This document shows, in pieces, positions 1-12,200 of a stretch of 64,000 bases of DNA. How positions within the stretch are numbered: the first letter of the stretch is position 1; each line of letters starts with the position of its first letter. A model generated the notes under the pieces. It worked only from the letters and a program-made list of their open reading frames with translations. It was not told the origin of the DNA and did not search any database. The translations under genes were made by a program, and so were the position numbers. Source of the DNA: Agelas oroides (Eukaryota; Porifera; Demospongiae; Agelasida; Agelasidae); the NCBI GenBank assembly GCA_949130485.1, contig OX422193.1:5624871-5688870 (forward strand), in the 5' to 3' direction.

Positions 1-336
1 TACAATGTGTTCCAACATAGAGTGTCCCACATATTTTGTCATTGTCCTTTGGACATCCCCAAGAAGTAAACACTCAGTTCTGACAACAAGCCATTCTTCT
101 TATGATGTAGTTCAACAATGACAACAGACAGCCTGTGTGACCTCGTTTCAAAGGAACAGAAAATTGGCCCCATTACATTGTATGCTATCAGTGAAGATAC
201 AGTTGAACAATAAGGGAGGCAGGTGGTTTCTGAGAGGAGGTGGGAGAGAGGCTATCTTCCTTTTCATCAGATGGCTGGGAGGTTGGTTTACGATTTTACG
301 TACTGAACTACAGGTTGGTATACATCACTGACCTTC
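1..336. other. No recognisable feature
   Basis: I see no coding exon, repeat or element here. Short open frames have no recognisable domain and no supporting splice sites. Confidence 0.5.
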
Positions 337-880
337 TGTTAAGGGTGGGGCTCGTGCTTGCTGTCATACACATTGCTTCACTTCCGTTAAGGGTGGGACT
401 CGTGCTTGCTGTCATACACATTGCTTCACTTCCGTTAAGGGTGGGACTCGTGCTTGCTGTCATACACATTGCTTCACTTCCGTTAAGGGTGGGGCTCGTG
501 CTTGCTGTCATACACATTGCTTCACTTCCGTTAAGGGTGGGACTCGTGCTTGCTGTCATACACATTGCTTCACTTCCGTTAAGGGTGGGGCTCGTGCTTG
601 CTGTCATACACATTGCTTCACTTCCGTTAAGGGTGGGGCTCGTGCTTGCTGTCATACACATTGCTTCACTTCCGTTAAGGGTGGGGCTCGTGCTTGCTGT
701 CATACACATTGCTTCACTTCCGTTAAGGGTGGGGCTCGTGCTTGCTGTCATACACATTGCTTCACTTCCGTTAAGGGTGGGGCTCGTGCTTGCTGTCATA
801 CACATTGCTTCACTTCCGTTAAGGGTGGGGCTCGTGCTTGCTGTCATACACATTGCTTCACTTCCGTTAAGGGTGGGGCT
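337..880. repeat. 48-bp minisatellite, about 11 copies
   Basis: Near-identical 48-bp units run head to tail, varying mainly at one position (gggact/gggget-type G/A change in gggRct). Because 48 is a multiple of 3, both strands stay open and give artefactual 16-residue repeat proteins. The unit carries CTTCCGTTAAGGGTGGGGCTC-like sequence, which resembles the inner arm of the foldback element at 16237-16506. Confidence 0.95.
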
Positions 881-1025
881 CATAGATATGTTGACACATC
901 ACATAGCTCAGGAGTACCTTTAGGTATGAAAGTCTCTTAAGTTCACTCCCAGTGTTGATCCTAGTATGTTTAGTTGTCCCTCATCCCCGGCCCCCTGCCC
1001 AGCTTTCTGTCACTATGTCTACTTT

Positions 1026-1921
1026 GGGAGTCGGTAAAACACGGAATATGGAATAACGGAATAACGGAATAACAGAATAATGGAATAACTTTTAATTGAC
1101 CAGAAATGAAAACTTTGCAAATCACGGCACTGATACAACTGTCCAACAAGGTAGTCCTGCCACTGCTATCTGCATCTGGACTTGTATAGGAGCTATGAAC
1201 ACTTTGTAGGAGTCCTCGATAGTTGCCCTATACAGCTAGAAAAAGTGCGGTAAGCATAAAGTCCGCTGAATAAGACTTACTAATTTACTTGGCCTTGTTT
1301 CAAGGCTTGACGGTGCCTCTATTAGCCGGGCTTTATCATTGAAGAAGTAGGACTCAAGTATCTGTGGCTTTATGGACGGAAGGCCCTTCGTCTATTGCTG
1401 CAACATCAGAGCTGATAGCTATGTCATGGAAAGTCGAATAGCCAACGGTATGGAGGCATTACCCGGAAGCATCGCCAACCCCTATCTGGGTAGCGCGAGT
1501 TAGTAGCCTTGCATTTTGCTGCAGCCGTGGCAGCTTCTCTCAGTCTGTGCGTTTAATCTCACGCATCGCTCAGACAATTTATAACTTTAATATTTTAGTC
1601 CTCAGCAGTGTTGAGCTAACTTTAATACTTGTAGTTGTACCTTCACATAGGCTAAGGATCACGGCGCTCCTTAGTTCTGGCTATAGGGCAACTGTTGAGG
1701 GTCTGCCCAATGTTCATTGTTCCTCTACAACACACAACAGTGACAGAGCTACCTCGATGGTAGTCTCGCGTGGCCACACCTCTTGCAAAACGGGGTGTGG
1801 CCACGCGAGACTACCTCGATGGATGGCAAAGCCAATTGCACGTGCCATGTCGGCGAAGTTCAAAGCAATTTTCAATTAAAAGTTATTCCGTTATTCCGTA
1901 TTCTGCATTTTACCGATTCCC
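1026..1921. mobile_element. Non-autonomous TIR element, 896 bp
   Basis: The ends are inverted repeats starting GGGAGTCGGTAAAA and GGGAATCGGTAAAA, followed by GGAATAACGG repeats and TTTTAATTGA. The flanks are gtctacttt on the left and gtgtacttt on the right, a 9-bp target duplication with one mismatch. There is no transposase. The superfamily is not clear. A 53-bp element is nested inside it. Confidence 0.75.
1761..1813. mobile_element. 53-bp foldback element, TAGTCTCGC family, 9-bp TSD
   Basis: A nearly perfect hairpin: TAGTCTCGCGTGGCCACACC pairs with its complement at the right end across a loop of about 12 bases. It is flanked on both sides by the exact 9-mer cctcgatgg (1752-1760 and 1814-1822). 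It sits inside the 1026-1921 element, so it is younger than that element. The ends match the 392-bp member at 14917-15308. Confidence 0.85.
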
Positions 1922-2334
1922 GTGTACTTTTCTGTTTAACTTAAGCATAAATTTGACACAAAAATAGCTTTAGAAGCTACCACAGAGGATGTAGAAATCA
2001 GAAAATTTACAGGGGGCATGCCCACAGACTCCCCCCCTAGTGATTTTACCATCCTTTCTAACCTAATGTCAGTCACATGAGAAATGTTTTTTCCTTTCCT
2101 TGTTAGCCTCGTTCCCAGGCCCCGCCCAGCTTTCCGTCGCTTGCAGTACGGAAAAGCAGTAGAGGGCCTGGAATAATTTATCACGTGAGTGACGTAGAGG
2201 GCTACTAGAGAGAAGGTAGAGAGGACTTAATTGAGCGTAGGTGTGTGTCGAGTGGGGGAGCACCAACACCGCTGGCACACCGATGTTCAAAATTTCACAC
2301 ATACATAAAGTGTGAAGTTACAACATAAAGGGAG

Positions 2335-2460
2335 ATGGGGATGGGGCATTTTATGGCTTAAATGGGTGGGGCATTTATGACTTAAATGGGTGTGGCATTT
2401 ATGACTTAAGTGGGTGGGGCATTTATGGCTCAAATGGATGGGGCAGTTACTGTTTTTGGG
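2335..2460. repeat. 25-bp minisatellite, about 5 copies
   Basis: Degenerate units of the form ggggcatttatgacttaaatgggtg run in tandem. The array lies inside the larger composite element. It has no coding meaning. Confidence 0.8.
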
Positions 2461-2815
2461 AGATATGCTCAAAAAACACTGGTCTTCAGGGGAGTACCCT
2501 TTCTGGTCCTCGCATGACCACGGGTTTCAGTCCCTTTGAACTCCCAACCCGTGGCCTACTTGTCGATGTGCCCACGCACGTAATTGCGTATCGATTGATA
2601 ATCGAGTAGCCGCATTTTAGTAGGAGCCCGTTCTGGCAGTTTTGTTTTCGAACAATAATGGCAGAGAAGACTTGAGCGAGGTCTAGGAAAGGGCCGCCTT
2701 GGCATTTAATAGCGCCCTGAAAGCCATTCTCTGGGGTATATGCGGTCAGTTTGCCTAGGTAAGCGAGTAAGTTAGCGTGATTTTCAAATGTACGCTCTGA
2801 ATACGCGCTCACCAT

Positions 2816-3651
2816 TAGCCTCGTTCCCAGGCCCCACCCAGCTTTCCGTCACTTGCAGTACGGAAAAGCGGGAGAGGGCCTGGTACATTTTCTCACGTGA
2901 GTGACGTCACAGGTAGAAAGACGGTAGAAAGACTTTAATTGAATGTGGGCGAACATGACCTGAATGTTATTAGGCATGTGACGCGTCCACGCACTTTTCA
3001 CCGCCAGAGTACTTCTTGCGTGTGAAAGGTCACGCGAGAGTACAGTTATGTAGGACTATGGTGGTACTTTTAACTAAAAAGGCAGTGGAGACTTACATGT
3101 ACTGTGTGCCTTTTGCAAGCACCATGGGTAGGTTTGGCATGACAGCATCTAGCGAGTGCTAGAGCGCCATGTTCAGTCTAGAGTACATATTGCACAATGT
3201 CTAACCAGTACACAAAAGGACCAGACTACTGCGGAGCGTTTCCAAGTGATTGACACAGCTAATAGGCGGTCAGGGCCCGTTCAGGTAGCCTCGTTCCCAG
3301 GCCTCCCTCCCCCGTTTTTTTTTGCTTTTTGGTTTGCGTTCAGTATAATGCACGGAAACAGAAAAGCGGCGAAAAACGGGTATCCTGCTGTGTGTCTTCA
3401 CTGTCTTGGCTTGGTAAAACTCTCTGTCCTCCTGACTATCTCATGAAGAGCGACAAAAAATCGCCTTCATGCGCTGCCATCTTTCGACTTGCATGCGTGT
3501 GGGCGAAGTTGTTTGTGGTTTACATGACGCCCACATTCGCGTAATTTGCCCTACCCATGACGTCACTCACGTGAGAAAATGTACCAGGCCCTCTCCCGCT
3601 TTTCTGTACTGCAAGCGACGGAAAGCTGGGCGGGGCCTGGGAACGAGGCTA
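2816..3651. mobile_element. TAGCCTCG foldback element, 836 bp, exact 9-bp TSD
   Basis: The ends are TAGCCTCGTTCCCAGGCC and its complement, with inverted similarity over about 85 bp (CCCAGCTTTCCGTC, CTTGCAGTACGGAAAAGC). The 9-mer gctcaccat occurs exactly at both flanks (2807-2815 and 3652-3660). An internal start of another copy is visible near 3286. There is no coding capacity. Confidence 0.85.
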
Positions 3652-4326
3652 GCTCACCATAGCTTGCCGTACTGCCAGGTAATGTAGAGTAGTGCTGCCT
3701 AGTCCCGTTCTGTCAGCCATAAAGATTTCGCAACGGAACGAGTACATTCTTCCATAAAGCGTGAGCATGTTCATTCGTTCGCCCACTTGTAATTAAGTTC
3801 TCTCTACCTGTGACGTTTCTCACGTGATAAAGTTTACCAGGCTCTCCCCTTTCCTTTCGATTTTTTGTTCGCACGCGGGGAGTGCCTGGGAACAAGGCTA
3901 ATTCCTTGCTACAAACGACAAAGAGCTGGGTGGGGGGGGAGGCTAGGAACAAGGCTATAGTATGTGGTCAGGAGGGGGAGAGCCATAGGACTGGTGGGAA
4001 TGCTAATTTGTGCCAATTGAAGCCACAATAAGTATGTCAACGAATTAAACCAGTTACTTAAGCCTATCCTCCACATGGGGAATAGTCTAAAGTTACATAG
4101 TAGGTTTTCCAGTTTCTGTTTGGGCATGAGTAACCTGTGTGTAATATGTCAAGGGTAGTGCCAGTATAACTATGTGTCGGTGTACATCAAGAGCGTGTAT
4201 GAACGGGCAGCTAGAGTAAGAGCATGTAACTCCATAAAATTTGAAAACAGGCGGAATTTACCGCCAGTACTAACAATAGTAACACGTACTGTGCATACTA
4301 CGTAGACATAAGCCATGTTACTGAAT

Positions 4327-4617
4327 AGCTGGGAAGGAGCCCACATTATGTGACCAAAAAGCTGGGAAGGAGCCTGCATTATGTGACCAAAAAGCTGGGA
4401 AGGAGCCCACATTATGTGACCAAAAGCTGGGAAGGAGCCCACATTATGTGACCAAAAGCTGGGTAGGAGCCCACATTATGTGACCAAAAGCTGGGTAGGA
4501 GCCTACATTATGTGACCAAAGGCTGGGAAGGAGCCTACATTATGTGACCAAAAGCTGGGAAGGAGCCTACATTATGTGACCAAAAAGCTGGGAAGGAGCC
4601 TGCATTATGTGACCAAA
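4327..4617. repeat. 32-bp minisatellite, about 9 copies
   Basis: Units of the form agctgggaaggagcccac, then attatgtgaccaaa, run in tandem and lead directly into the C-run minisatellite that follows. Confidence 0.9.
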
Positions 4618-5576
4618 AGTACATTTGTACTTTGTTCCCCCCCCCCCCCCCCCAGTACGTTTGTACTTTGTGCCCCCCCCCAGTACGTTTGTACTTTGTG
4701 CCCCCCCCCCAGTACGTTTGTACTTTGTGCCCCCCCCCCAGTACGTTTGTACTTTGTGCCCCCCCCCCCCCAGTACGTTTGTACTTTGTGCCCCCCCAGT
4801 ACGTTTGTACTTTGTGCCCCCCCCCAGTACGTTTGTACTTTGTGCCCCCCCCCGTACGTTTGTACTTTGTGCCCCCCCCAGTATGTTTGTACTTTGTGCC
4901 CCCCCCCAGTATGTTTGTACTTTGTGCCCCCCCAGTATATTTGTACTTTGTGCCCCCCCCAGTATGTTTGTACTTTGTGCCCCCCAGTACGTTTGTACTT
5001 TGTGCCCCCCAGTACGTTTGTACTTTGTGCCCCCCCAGTACGTTTGTACTTTGTACCCCCCCAGTATGTTTGTACTTTGTGCCCCCCAGTATGTTTGTAC
5101 TTTGTGCCCCCCAGTATGTTTGTACTTTGTGCCCCCCCAGTATGTTTGTACTTTGTGCCCCCCAGTATGTTTGTACTTTGTACCCCCCCAGTACGTTTGT
5201 ACTTTGTGCCCCCCAGTACGTTTGTACTTTGTGCCCCAGTACGTTTGTACTTTGTGCCCCCCCAGTACGTTTGTACTTTGTGCCCCCCCAGTACGTTTGT
5301 ACTTTGTGCCCCCCCAGTACATTTGTACTTTGTGCCCCCCAGTACGTTTGTACTTTGTACCCCCCCAGTACATTTGTACTTTGTGCCCCCCCAGTACGTT
5401 TGTACTTTGTGCCCCCCCAGTACGTTTGTACTTTGTGCCCCCCAGTATGTTTGTACTTTGCCCCCCAGTATGTTTGTACTTTGTGCCCCCCCAGTACGTT
5501 TGTACTTTGTGCCCCCCAGTACGTTTGTACTTTGTGCCCCCCCCAGTACGTTTGTACTTTGTGCCCCCCCCCCAGC
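4618..5576. repeat. C-run minisatellite, about 38 units of 23-28 bp
   Basis: Each unit is AGTACGTTTGTACTTTGTG (or the AGTATG variant) followed by 4 to 15 cytosines. Unit length varies only through the C-run. AGTATG variants cluster in blocks, showing local amplification. The open frames on both strands across it are artefacts of periodicity. The C-runs could form i-motif or, on the other strand, G-quadruplex structures; this is inference. Confidence 0.95.
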
Positions 5577-6284
5577 TACGCCCACTAAGGTCTTTCTACC
5601 CTAGACATCGCTCGTGTGAGAAAAGATACTAGGCTCTCCCCACCTTCACGATTTCAATATTCATACCGTAAACTTGCTATAGTTTAATAGGCGCACCTTG
5701 CTGTTAGGCACATGCTTCCTTCCTGGTACACGGCATTATTTATTAAGCACATGTGCATTAAATAGAGTATACGATGGCGGCGAGAGATCAAGCGAAAACC
5801 ATGGCATAAGAGCACAAAGCAGACTGGATGGTCATCCTAAAGTCAATCAAAGAAGAGCTACACAGATGTTTCCCGCTTCTAGATAACACAAAGTTCGCAA
5901 GCCACACCCTTCGCTGCTTACAACAGTCCAGGAATTTCTATGCATGGAACCCGCATACACCTCCTTGAATACACAATGACTGCAAATTACGTTCTTTTTG
6001 AGCAAGATGGAGTCCTCTGATTTTACGCCGATACTCGCCAGGTGAGCGTGTGTAACAACGTACTGCACAGCGCCAGAAGACTGCGTACTACGCCAATACC
6101 TGTTGGCCATGGCTTTAATTGCATCTCTTATTTAGCGCACATCCTCTATTAGGCGCATGCTTGCTTACCACTTACGCTCATAAGCGCATGCACTAGTCTA
6201 CGGTATTCCAAAACAGAGGAGCCTGGGAACGAGGCTATTGTCTTATATGGTGTGAGTACAAAGGTCTCTGTATTCCATATCCAG
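5577..6284. other. Upstream flank with the right half of a TAGCCTCG element
   Basis: The sequence ending gcctgggaacgaggcta at about 6233 is the right terminus of a TAGCCTCG family element whose left end I cannot find, perhaps lost to the minisatellites. The first exon of the ARHGAP gene must lie here or further left, but I could not identify it. Confidence 0.5.
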
Positions 6285-9200
6285 GTTTAGATGAAGTGGA
6301 TGGAACAGAATCAAACCTGGACAATGGACAGAGAGCACAGCAGGATCTCCGAGCTAAGATAATGCGGAGGCCAGGGGTATCAAAGACGAAGGGTTCTCCC
6401 CTACGAAGAGCATATAGACTGAACAGTGAGGACAAGGTGGCCCTGCTTGCATCACTGCCACCACAACCGGTGGAGGAGACAGGTGAGAGAGAGTGTGTGT
6501 ATGTGTGTGTGTGTGTGATTGAGTGTGTTGTGCAGCCAGTGATTGAGTGTTTCAGTGAGTTGTGATAGACAATCAGGCCAGCAGTGTACGTACCTACTGG
6601 CCGAAGGTTAGGACAACTGTCCACTATACAACGCAACTTTACAAACCAGGATGAGGATGGAACAACTTAGCAATGAGCTATTCAAATGGTTGCAGGGTGA
6701 CGCCAAAACTTCTGTCTACTGACAGTACTGTGCGAAAAAGGCAAAACAAGCTTCACCTTCGCTGTTCGGCGGCTCGATGCGCCCTTGGCTCCACCTGCTA
6801 AGCAGAAATTTACACCCATCCGCGGCAGTGCCTGCCCCAAAAGAAGCTCCGCCCCTCTCTCCACGTTCGAAGGCAGCAGAGCGAAAGGAAAGACCGCAGA
6901 CTATTTTGGCATAAATGGTGAAGACCATGTGTCAAGAAACTCAGGGTGACACTATCACAAACCTGACAGTCCGTCTGCACTGTTCCGGCCACCATAATTT
7001 GAATGTCAGCATCCATGATGGGATTGTTTACGTCCGTCCGTGTCAGTAGCAACCAATTATTTTTGTTTTGTATCAACAATAATGTGTTTATATCAACATT
7101 TTTTTAATGTATCCATAAACAACATTGTTGTTGCAAAATGTAAGTCTACCCTGGGGGGTGGACTCTACATGTAGAGTCCACGGACGGTGGCTCTAAGTGA
7201 TTTAGAGCCTTCACACTGACCAATCAAATTCAGGCATTTCATGATAGCATACTCTAACTAAAAATAGAATACAACTTTGCAGTTCCATGATCTAACACTT
7301 CACAACACACTGTTACTCTTGTAGTTAGTTATGATAGGAAGAACTGAGAACCATTCTAGGTTGCCAGGTAAGCTTTGAGCACTCACGTTTTATTGTGCTA
7401 CCCATGCCTGATAATCGAAGAAGTCCACGTAGCCTTTTTGGTCAAACTCTTGAGATTCTCTTTGGCAAGGTGCGGTCCTTATCCAACTGATAAGCGTCAA
7501 ACTCAGCTGCGTTTTCACCTGCACACTAGCTACAGTACAACTTGACACGGAAATCTGCTTTCACTGTAGCAAGAATACGAAGTCACACACTCTTCCTCCT
7601 CACTCCACAGTAAAGAATGACATCATTGTGCACTCTTGTACTGGTAGTAAATCCACGCTGTATATGTCTGACTTCAGATAATCCCCAGGCTTCTTCTATT
7701 GACTCAATACAGTAACCAATAATGCAGTGTCTGTTTTATTTAGATGGCTAGAAGCCTGCATCTTACTGCTATTGTTCTAGTAAAGATTCTGACCTCTAAT
7801 GGCTATTAAATGCAGTCAGATGGCTTTGTTGATGCATCAACATCATAGCCTCGGTTCCAGCCTCTCACGCCCCAAGCTTTCATGTACTGCACACCATGAA
7901 AGCTGAGAGGTCGGCAACAAGGCTACCTGCATGCGAGTTAGAGCTTCTGCTGTTGTCACAACAACACCCAGTGAAACGTCTCCGCTCTAGACTAGACTCA
8001 CCGTCTCTGTTCTAGACTAGTCTCACCGTCTCCGCTCTAGACTAGACTCACCGTCTCTGTTCTAGACTAGTCTCACCGTCTCTGTTCTAGACTAGTCTCA
8101 CCGTCTCTGTTCTAGACTAGTCTCACCGTCTCTGTTCTAGGCTAGTCTCACCGTCTCTGTTCTAGACCAGTCTCACCGTCTCTGTTCTAGACCAGTCTCA
8201 CCGTCTCTGTTCTAGGCTAGTCTCACCGTCTCTGTTCTAGACTAGTTTCACCGTCTCTGTTCTAGACTAGTTTCACTGTCTCTGTTCTAGACTAGTCTCA
8301 CCGTCTCTGTTCTAGACTAGTCTCACCGTCTCTGTTCTAGACTAGTCTCACCGTCTCTGTTATAGACTAGACTCACTAAACCCACTTTCTCCAAAAAAAG
8401 GGGCTGGTGAACTGTGTGTACATGTACAAACCGTGTCTCACTAGAATGCAATTAACTGGATGACGTAACCAATTTCAAATCAGTGAGGTCTTATCTCTCT
8501 GTCCCTGTTATCAAGACGGTTATTGCTACTCAACATGTCATGTGACAACATAACTAGACCACACTATACAGTGCAGCAGGACACAGCTTGTAAACACAGT
8601 TGAATAGACCCTTCCTTTTTGTGGAAGTTGGTCTGGTTAGTGAAACTCGCTCTAGACCACAACTCCATGTGTGTACTGTAGAGAGTGGACCTTGTTCATC
8701 TCTGTGCTTTCACCTTGCACTGTCTAGATCCTGAAGGCCCGCTCACCCAGTCCAGTCCTGAGGGGGATCGAACCAGCCAGGCAAGCTCAGCCAGTATGGC
8801 TAATGTGGGTGTACACAGAAACTGGAAACGCCCTGCGAGCCAGGCAGAGAGCTCAGTCGCTGAAGGTGACTATATGGCTGTGTCCACTAGTACAGTATAG
8901 TATAGCTAGAATAGCACAGCTAATGTACATGTACATGTAATTTAGCCTAAATTAGCTGTGTGTGTGTGTGTGGAAGTGGAAAGAATCCTACTGCACATGC
9001 CATTATTCTGGAACTGACATAGGCATGCTCACAGTTCACAATGGAGTCCCCATTTTCTCCTCCTCCAGACAACACTACCTCCTCCCTAGACAGTTATCCT
9101 ACCCGGACGAGGGTCACACGTGCCCAGACAGTCAACCTTTTGCCAGATGTGCCCCCAGAGCTAAAGCTGGTGGAGAAATACAATATTGTGTCAGTCTCCG

Positions 9201-12200
9201 GTGAGTACACGTGCGAGGGTGGTTGGTATATATACAACACACAGATAAGCTCTGCTGGTAACTAAATTCCCACTAGGCAGCTTCATCAATAAACACATCC
9301 AGCAAATAGCTTGGCTGGTGGCAGATTTAGTGCCTCTTTCTGACTTTCAAGTTGTTGGGATGATGAAGGGAAAAGATACGTGTCTAGCAACGTCTCTCTA
9401 AAGTGTACCGTATTTGTTCGATCAGACGCCGCTACTATTTATTTCATCACGCAATTTTGTGCAGCTTCTATTCGAGAGCGGCATTTATTAAACTCGGTGT
9501 TATCGGTAAAATCTCTCGTCAATGTAAGGGCTTTGAGAAAAGCCAGATTAACAAAGAATTGTGATGCGGTGACTTGCTTTTGAAGCAAACCTTCCAGCCT
9601 CATGGAAGGTGGAGTGGCTGCAGACGCCAGGGAGTCAATCCGAAGAGACACTACCACGCTTGCCACTGCAACGGATAGTGAGCCCGAGGAATCGGACCCC
9701 TTCGCAGATGTTGAAGAGGACAAAGATGAGTTGGAGGAGAACAAACTTGTATTGGAGGACTGCTAATCTATGCATTCTTGTAACTACTGTACCTATCATG
9801 TATACTCTCTGCATGTTTTGATATTGCCATTCGATTCACGAGGTTTGTTCATGTGCGCACGTGCTACTCCGATATTAGCTGTGGCTAGTATTCGAGAGCA
9901 GCGACTATTTCGTTCAGCACGTCCGGAGGTGCGGTGACAATTCGAGAGCGGCAACTAATCGAGAGCAGCGTCTGATTGAGCGAATACGGTATGTTGGTAT
10001 GTACATTACAAAAATAGGCTGTGAAGTTGGCAGAAAAAATCTTTGCTGCCTTTAGTGCTCTGTAAGCAACCTATAGCTTGTCTACAGAACTGATAGCCCT
10101 CATTCAACATGGGTGTTTCCTTTCTCAGGTGCAGACAGAGATGGCCGACCTGTTATTGTATTGTCTGCGTGCCGACTCCCCCCCACCTACCTCATCAATC
10201 ACCAGAGACTACTAGAGTAAGTGACTATCTACCAGCTCAGTATCGAGGAGGTTGGAGATGCTGTGCATATCTTGAGGCATTTTTAGTACTTGCATTAACT
10301 CTTTAACCACCATAGGCCTTCGACTTTGGTCCTTATTTCCTTTGGAGCTAGCACTGGAAACTTGAGCCAAAGCTTTTTTAAGACATTCTCTGGGGGTTCA
10401 TGACTTTGACCACACCCACTCATTAGTGAGCTTTTGATGCTCAGGGCTCTGTAACTAGTGAGCACTCCTCCTGACGTGTTAGCACAAACGAGCTTAGAAA
10501 CCACTCCTCTCCCCTTGTGGGGGCACCACTTAAGGTGAGAAATGGTCTAGCCAGTGCCAACCAAGGTCATTATTCTACAGCCAGCCAAGGCAGCTGCCAT
10601 GTGTGCGGCACCCCGTGCTGAAACCTACCCACCTCCCCCTATCCCGCCTTGTTTGCTAGCACAAAATGTATCTTGAAAATGGATTGCGCCAACTAATAAC
10701 ATGCAGCCAAAGTCAGACAATGCTAAATGATGTCATCGGTGGTTAAAGGATTAACTATGTACATGTACATGTATTATGGTGCCCCCCATATTGCCTGTGT
10801 ACATGCATGGGCCTATTTAACTGGCCAGTTAGCCTCGTCCCCATGCTCTTGTGCGGGGAGGAGGAAAGAGAGCCTGGTACACACTGTTTGCGCATGCGCC
10901 GAGTTCCCTTGGTAACCTGCATATTACTCCGCTACACTAAAATTACAGTCAATTTCTGTTTTCCTGCTGAAAGGCCACACTGCAGAGTTATACTTCCTGT
11001 GAGACACATACGGGCGGTTTTGAAGTCAGAAACAATATCGCTTTGACGGTAACTGTCTGCATTGCTTCATTTGAGGTGATCGGTGAACTGCAAAGGAAAA
11101 AATTGCATTAGTCACGTGCTGCAGCGTTTAGCTGGAATGGACGAACGCGTGGATAATTCCTGCAAGCGAAGAGCTGAGTGCCTTCTTCGCTCCCTCGTCA
11201 TCGTCTACACAGAGCGTGGTCACTGGTATGCATCTTTTATACGAGAGAAGTCGACATGCCTCGCAAAGGTTAGTGTAACAGAGCAGATTTTACGGAGATT
11301 TCCAAATTCCCAGAAATCCTGGGGGAACTGAGCATGCGCGAACAGTGTGTACCAGGCTCTTTTTTCTCCGCCCACACACAAGAGCCTGGGAACGAGGCTA
11401 CTGGCCAGTGTGATAAGTCTGTCTGTCTCTCCATCTGTCTGTTCTTCCAATCTCTCCATTGACCTGTCCATCTGTCTGTCTGCCTGTCTCTCTAGGTACT
11501 TCCTCCTGACGCTGGACAGGTATGTGGAGCAAGACTACACCTTGGTATACTTCCATTTTGGGTTCACCAGTCGCAACAAACCCAACTTCAGCTGGCTCCT
11601 GCAGGTCTACAGAGAACTAGATAGAAAGTAAGTAGCCACATTCACAGTGAGGGCTTTTTTCCTAGACATCCTACTAAGGGTAAAGAGACTAATGATCTTA
11701 GCTAGAGTATGCACACACATGGTTGTGACAAACTGTGGGACAGGAGGATAAAGTAGAGTAATTCATGGGACATCCTTTAATGTCCATAGGGTGTTCCTTA
11801 CTGTCCCTTACATCCTTTCGGGGGCTAAAGAAATGAGATTCGACAGCTAGCAGGGACAGCAGGGTAAAGTAGAGACTCCATAAGATATGTGTCTTTTATT
11901 GTCCCTTACTTCGACTTCTTGGGGAACTATATAAAGGGACGGGATTGACTCTGAAAGTAGGGACTCTACACAGCATCCCTTTCTATACCTTAATTACTTC
12001 CCTTGCCGACTAAGACAATGTGACAGGATTTTTTGTTACAGTAAGTCTGTGAGGCAAATGCAGCTTCCCATATACAGTCTGCGCACACTCAGATAAGGGG
12101 GAAAGGGCCTTCCAATTACTAAAAAATTTGTATGACACTTAATTTGCATTGTGTTTGTTGATGTGTCATACAATATTCTTTGTGAAAGGTTCGCTTGAGG

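Larger units (their letters stand above)
2104..3900. mobile_element. Composite TAGCCTCG foldback element, about 1.8 kb
   Basis: The left end TAGCCTCGTTCCCAGGC pairs with the right end GCCTGGGAACAAGGCTA. Subterminal sequences around the ATCACGTGA motif are also inverted at the two ends. The flanks tttccttgt and attccttgc match in 7 of 9 bases, as expected of an old 9-bp target duplication. A second family member (2816-3651) is nested inside. Confidence 0.6.

Noticed and set aside
240-923. Long open frames on both strands with perfect 16-residue repeats
   Set aside because: They arise because the 48-bp minisatellite unit is a multiple of 3. There is no start context, domain or splice evidence.
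4618-5576. CRISPR-like array (short repeats separated by variable stretches)
   Set aside because: The spacers are C-runs, not unique sequences, and the window is plainly a spliced animal genome.
4567-5632. Cysteine/proline-rich open frames of over 300 codons on both strands
   Set aside because: They are translations of the C-run minisatellite in several frames at once, which real genes do not show.
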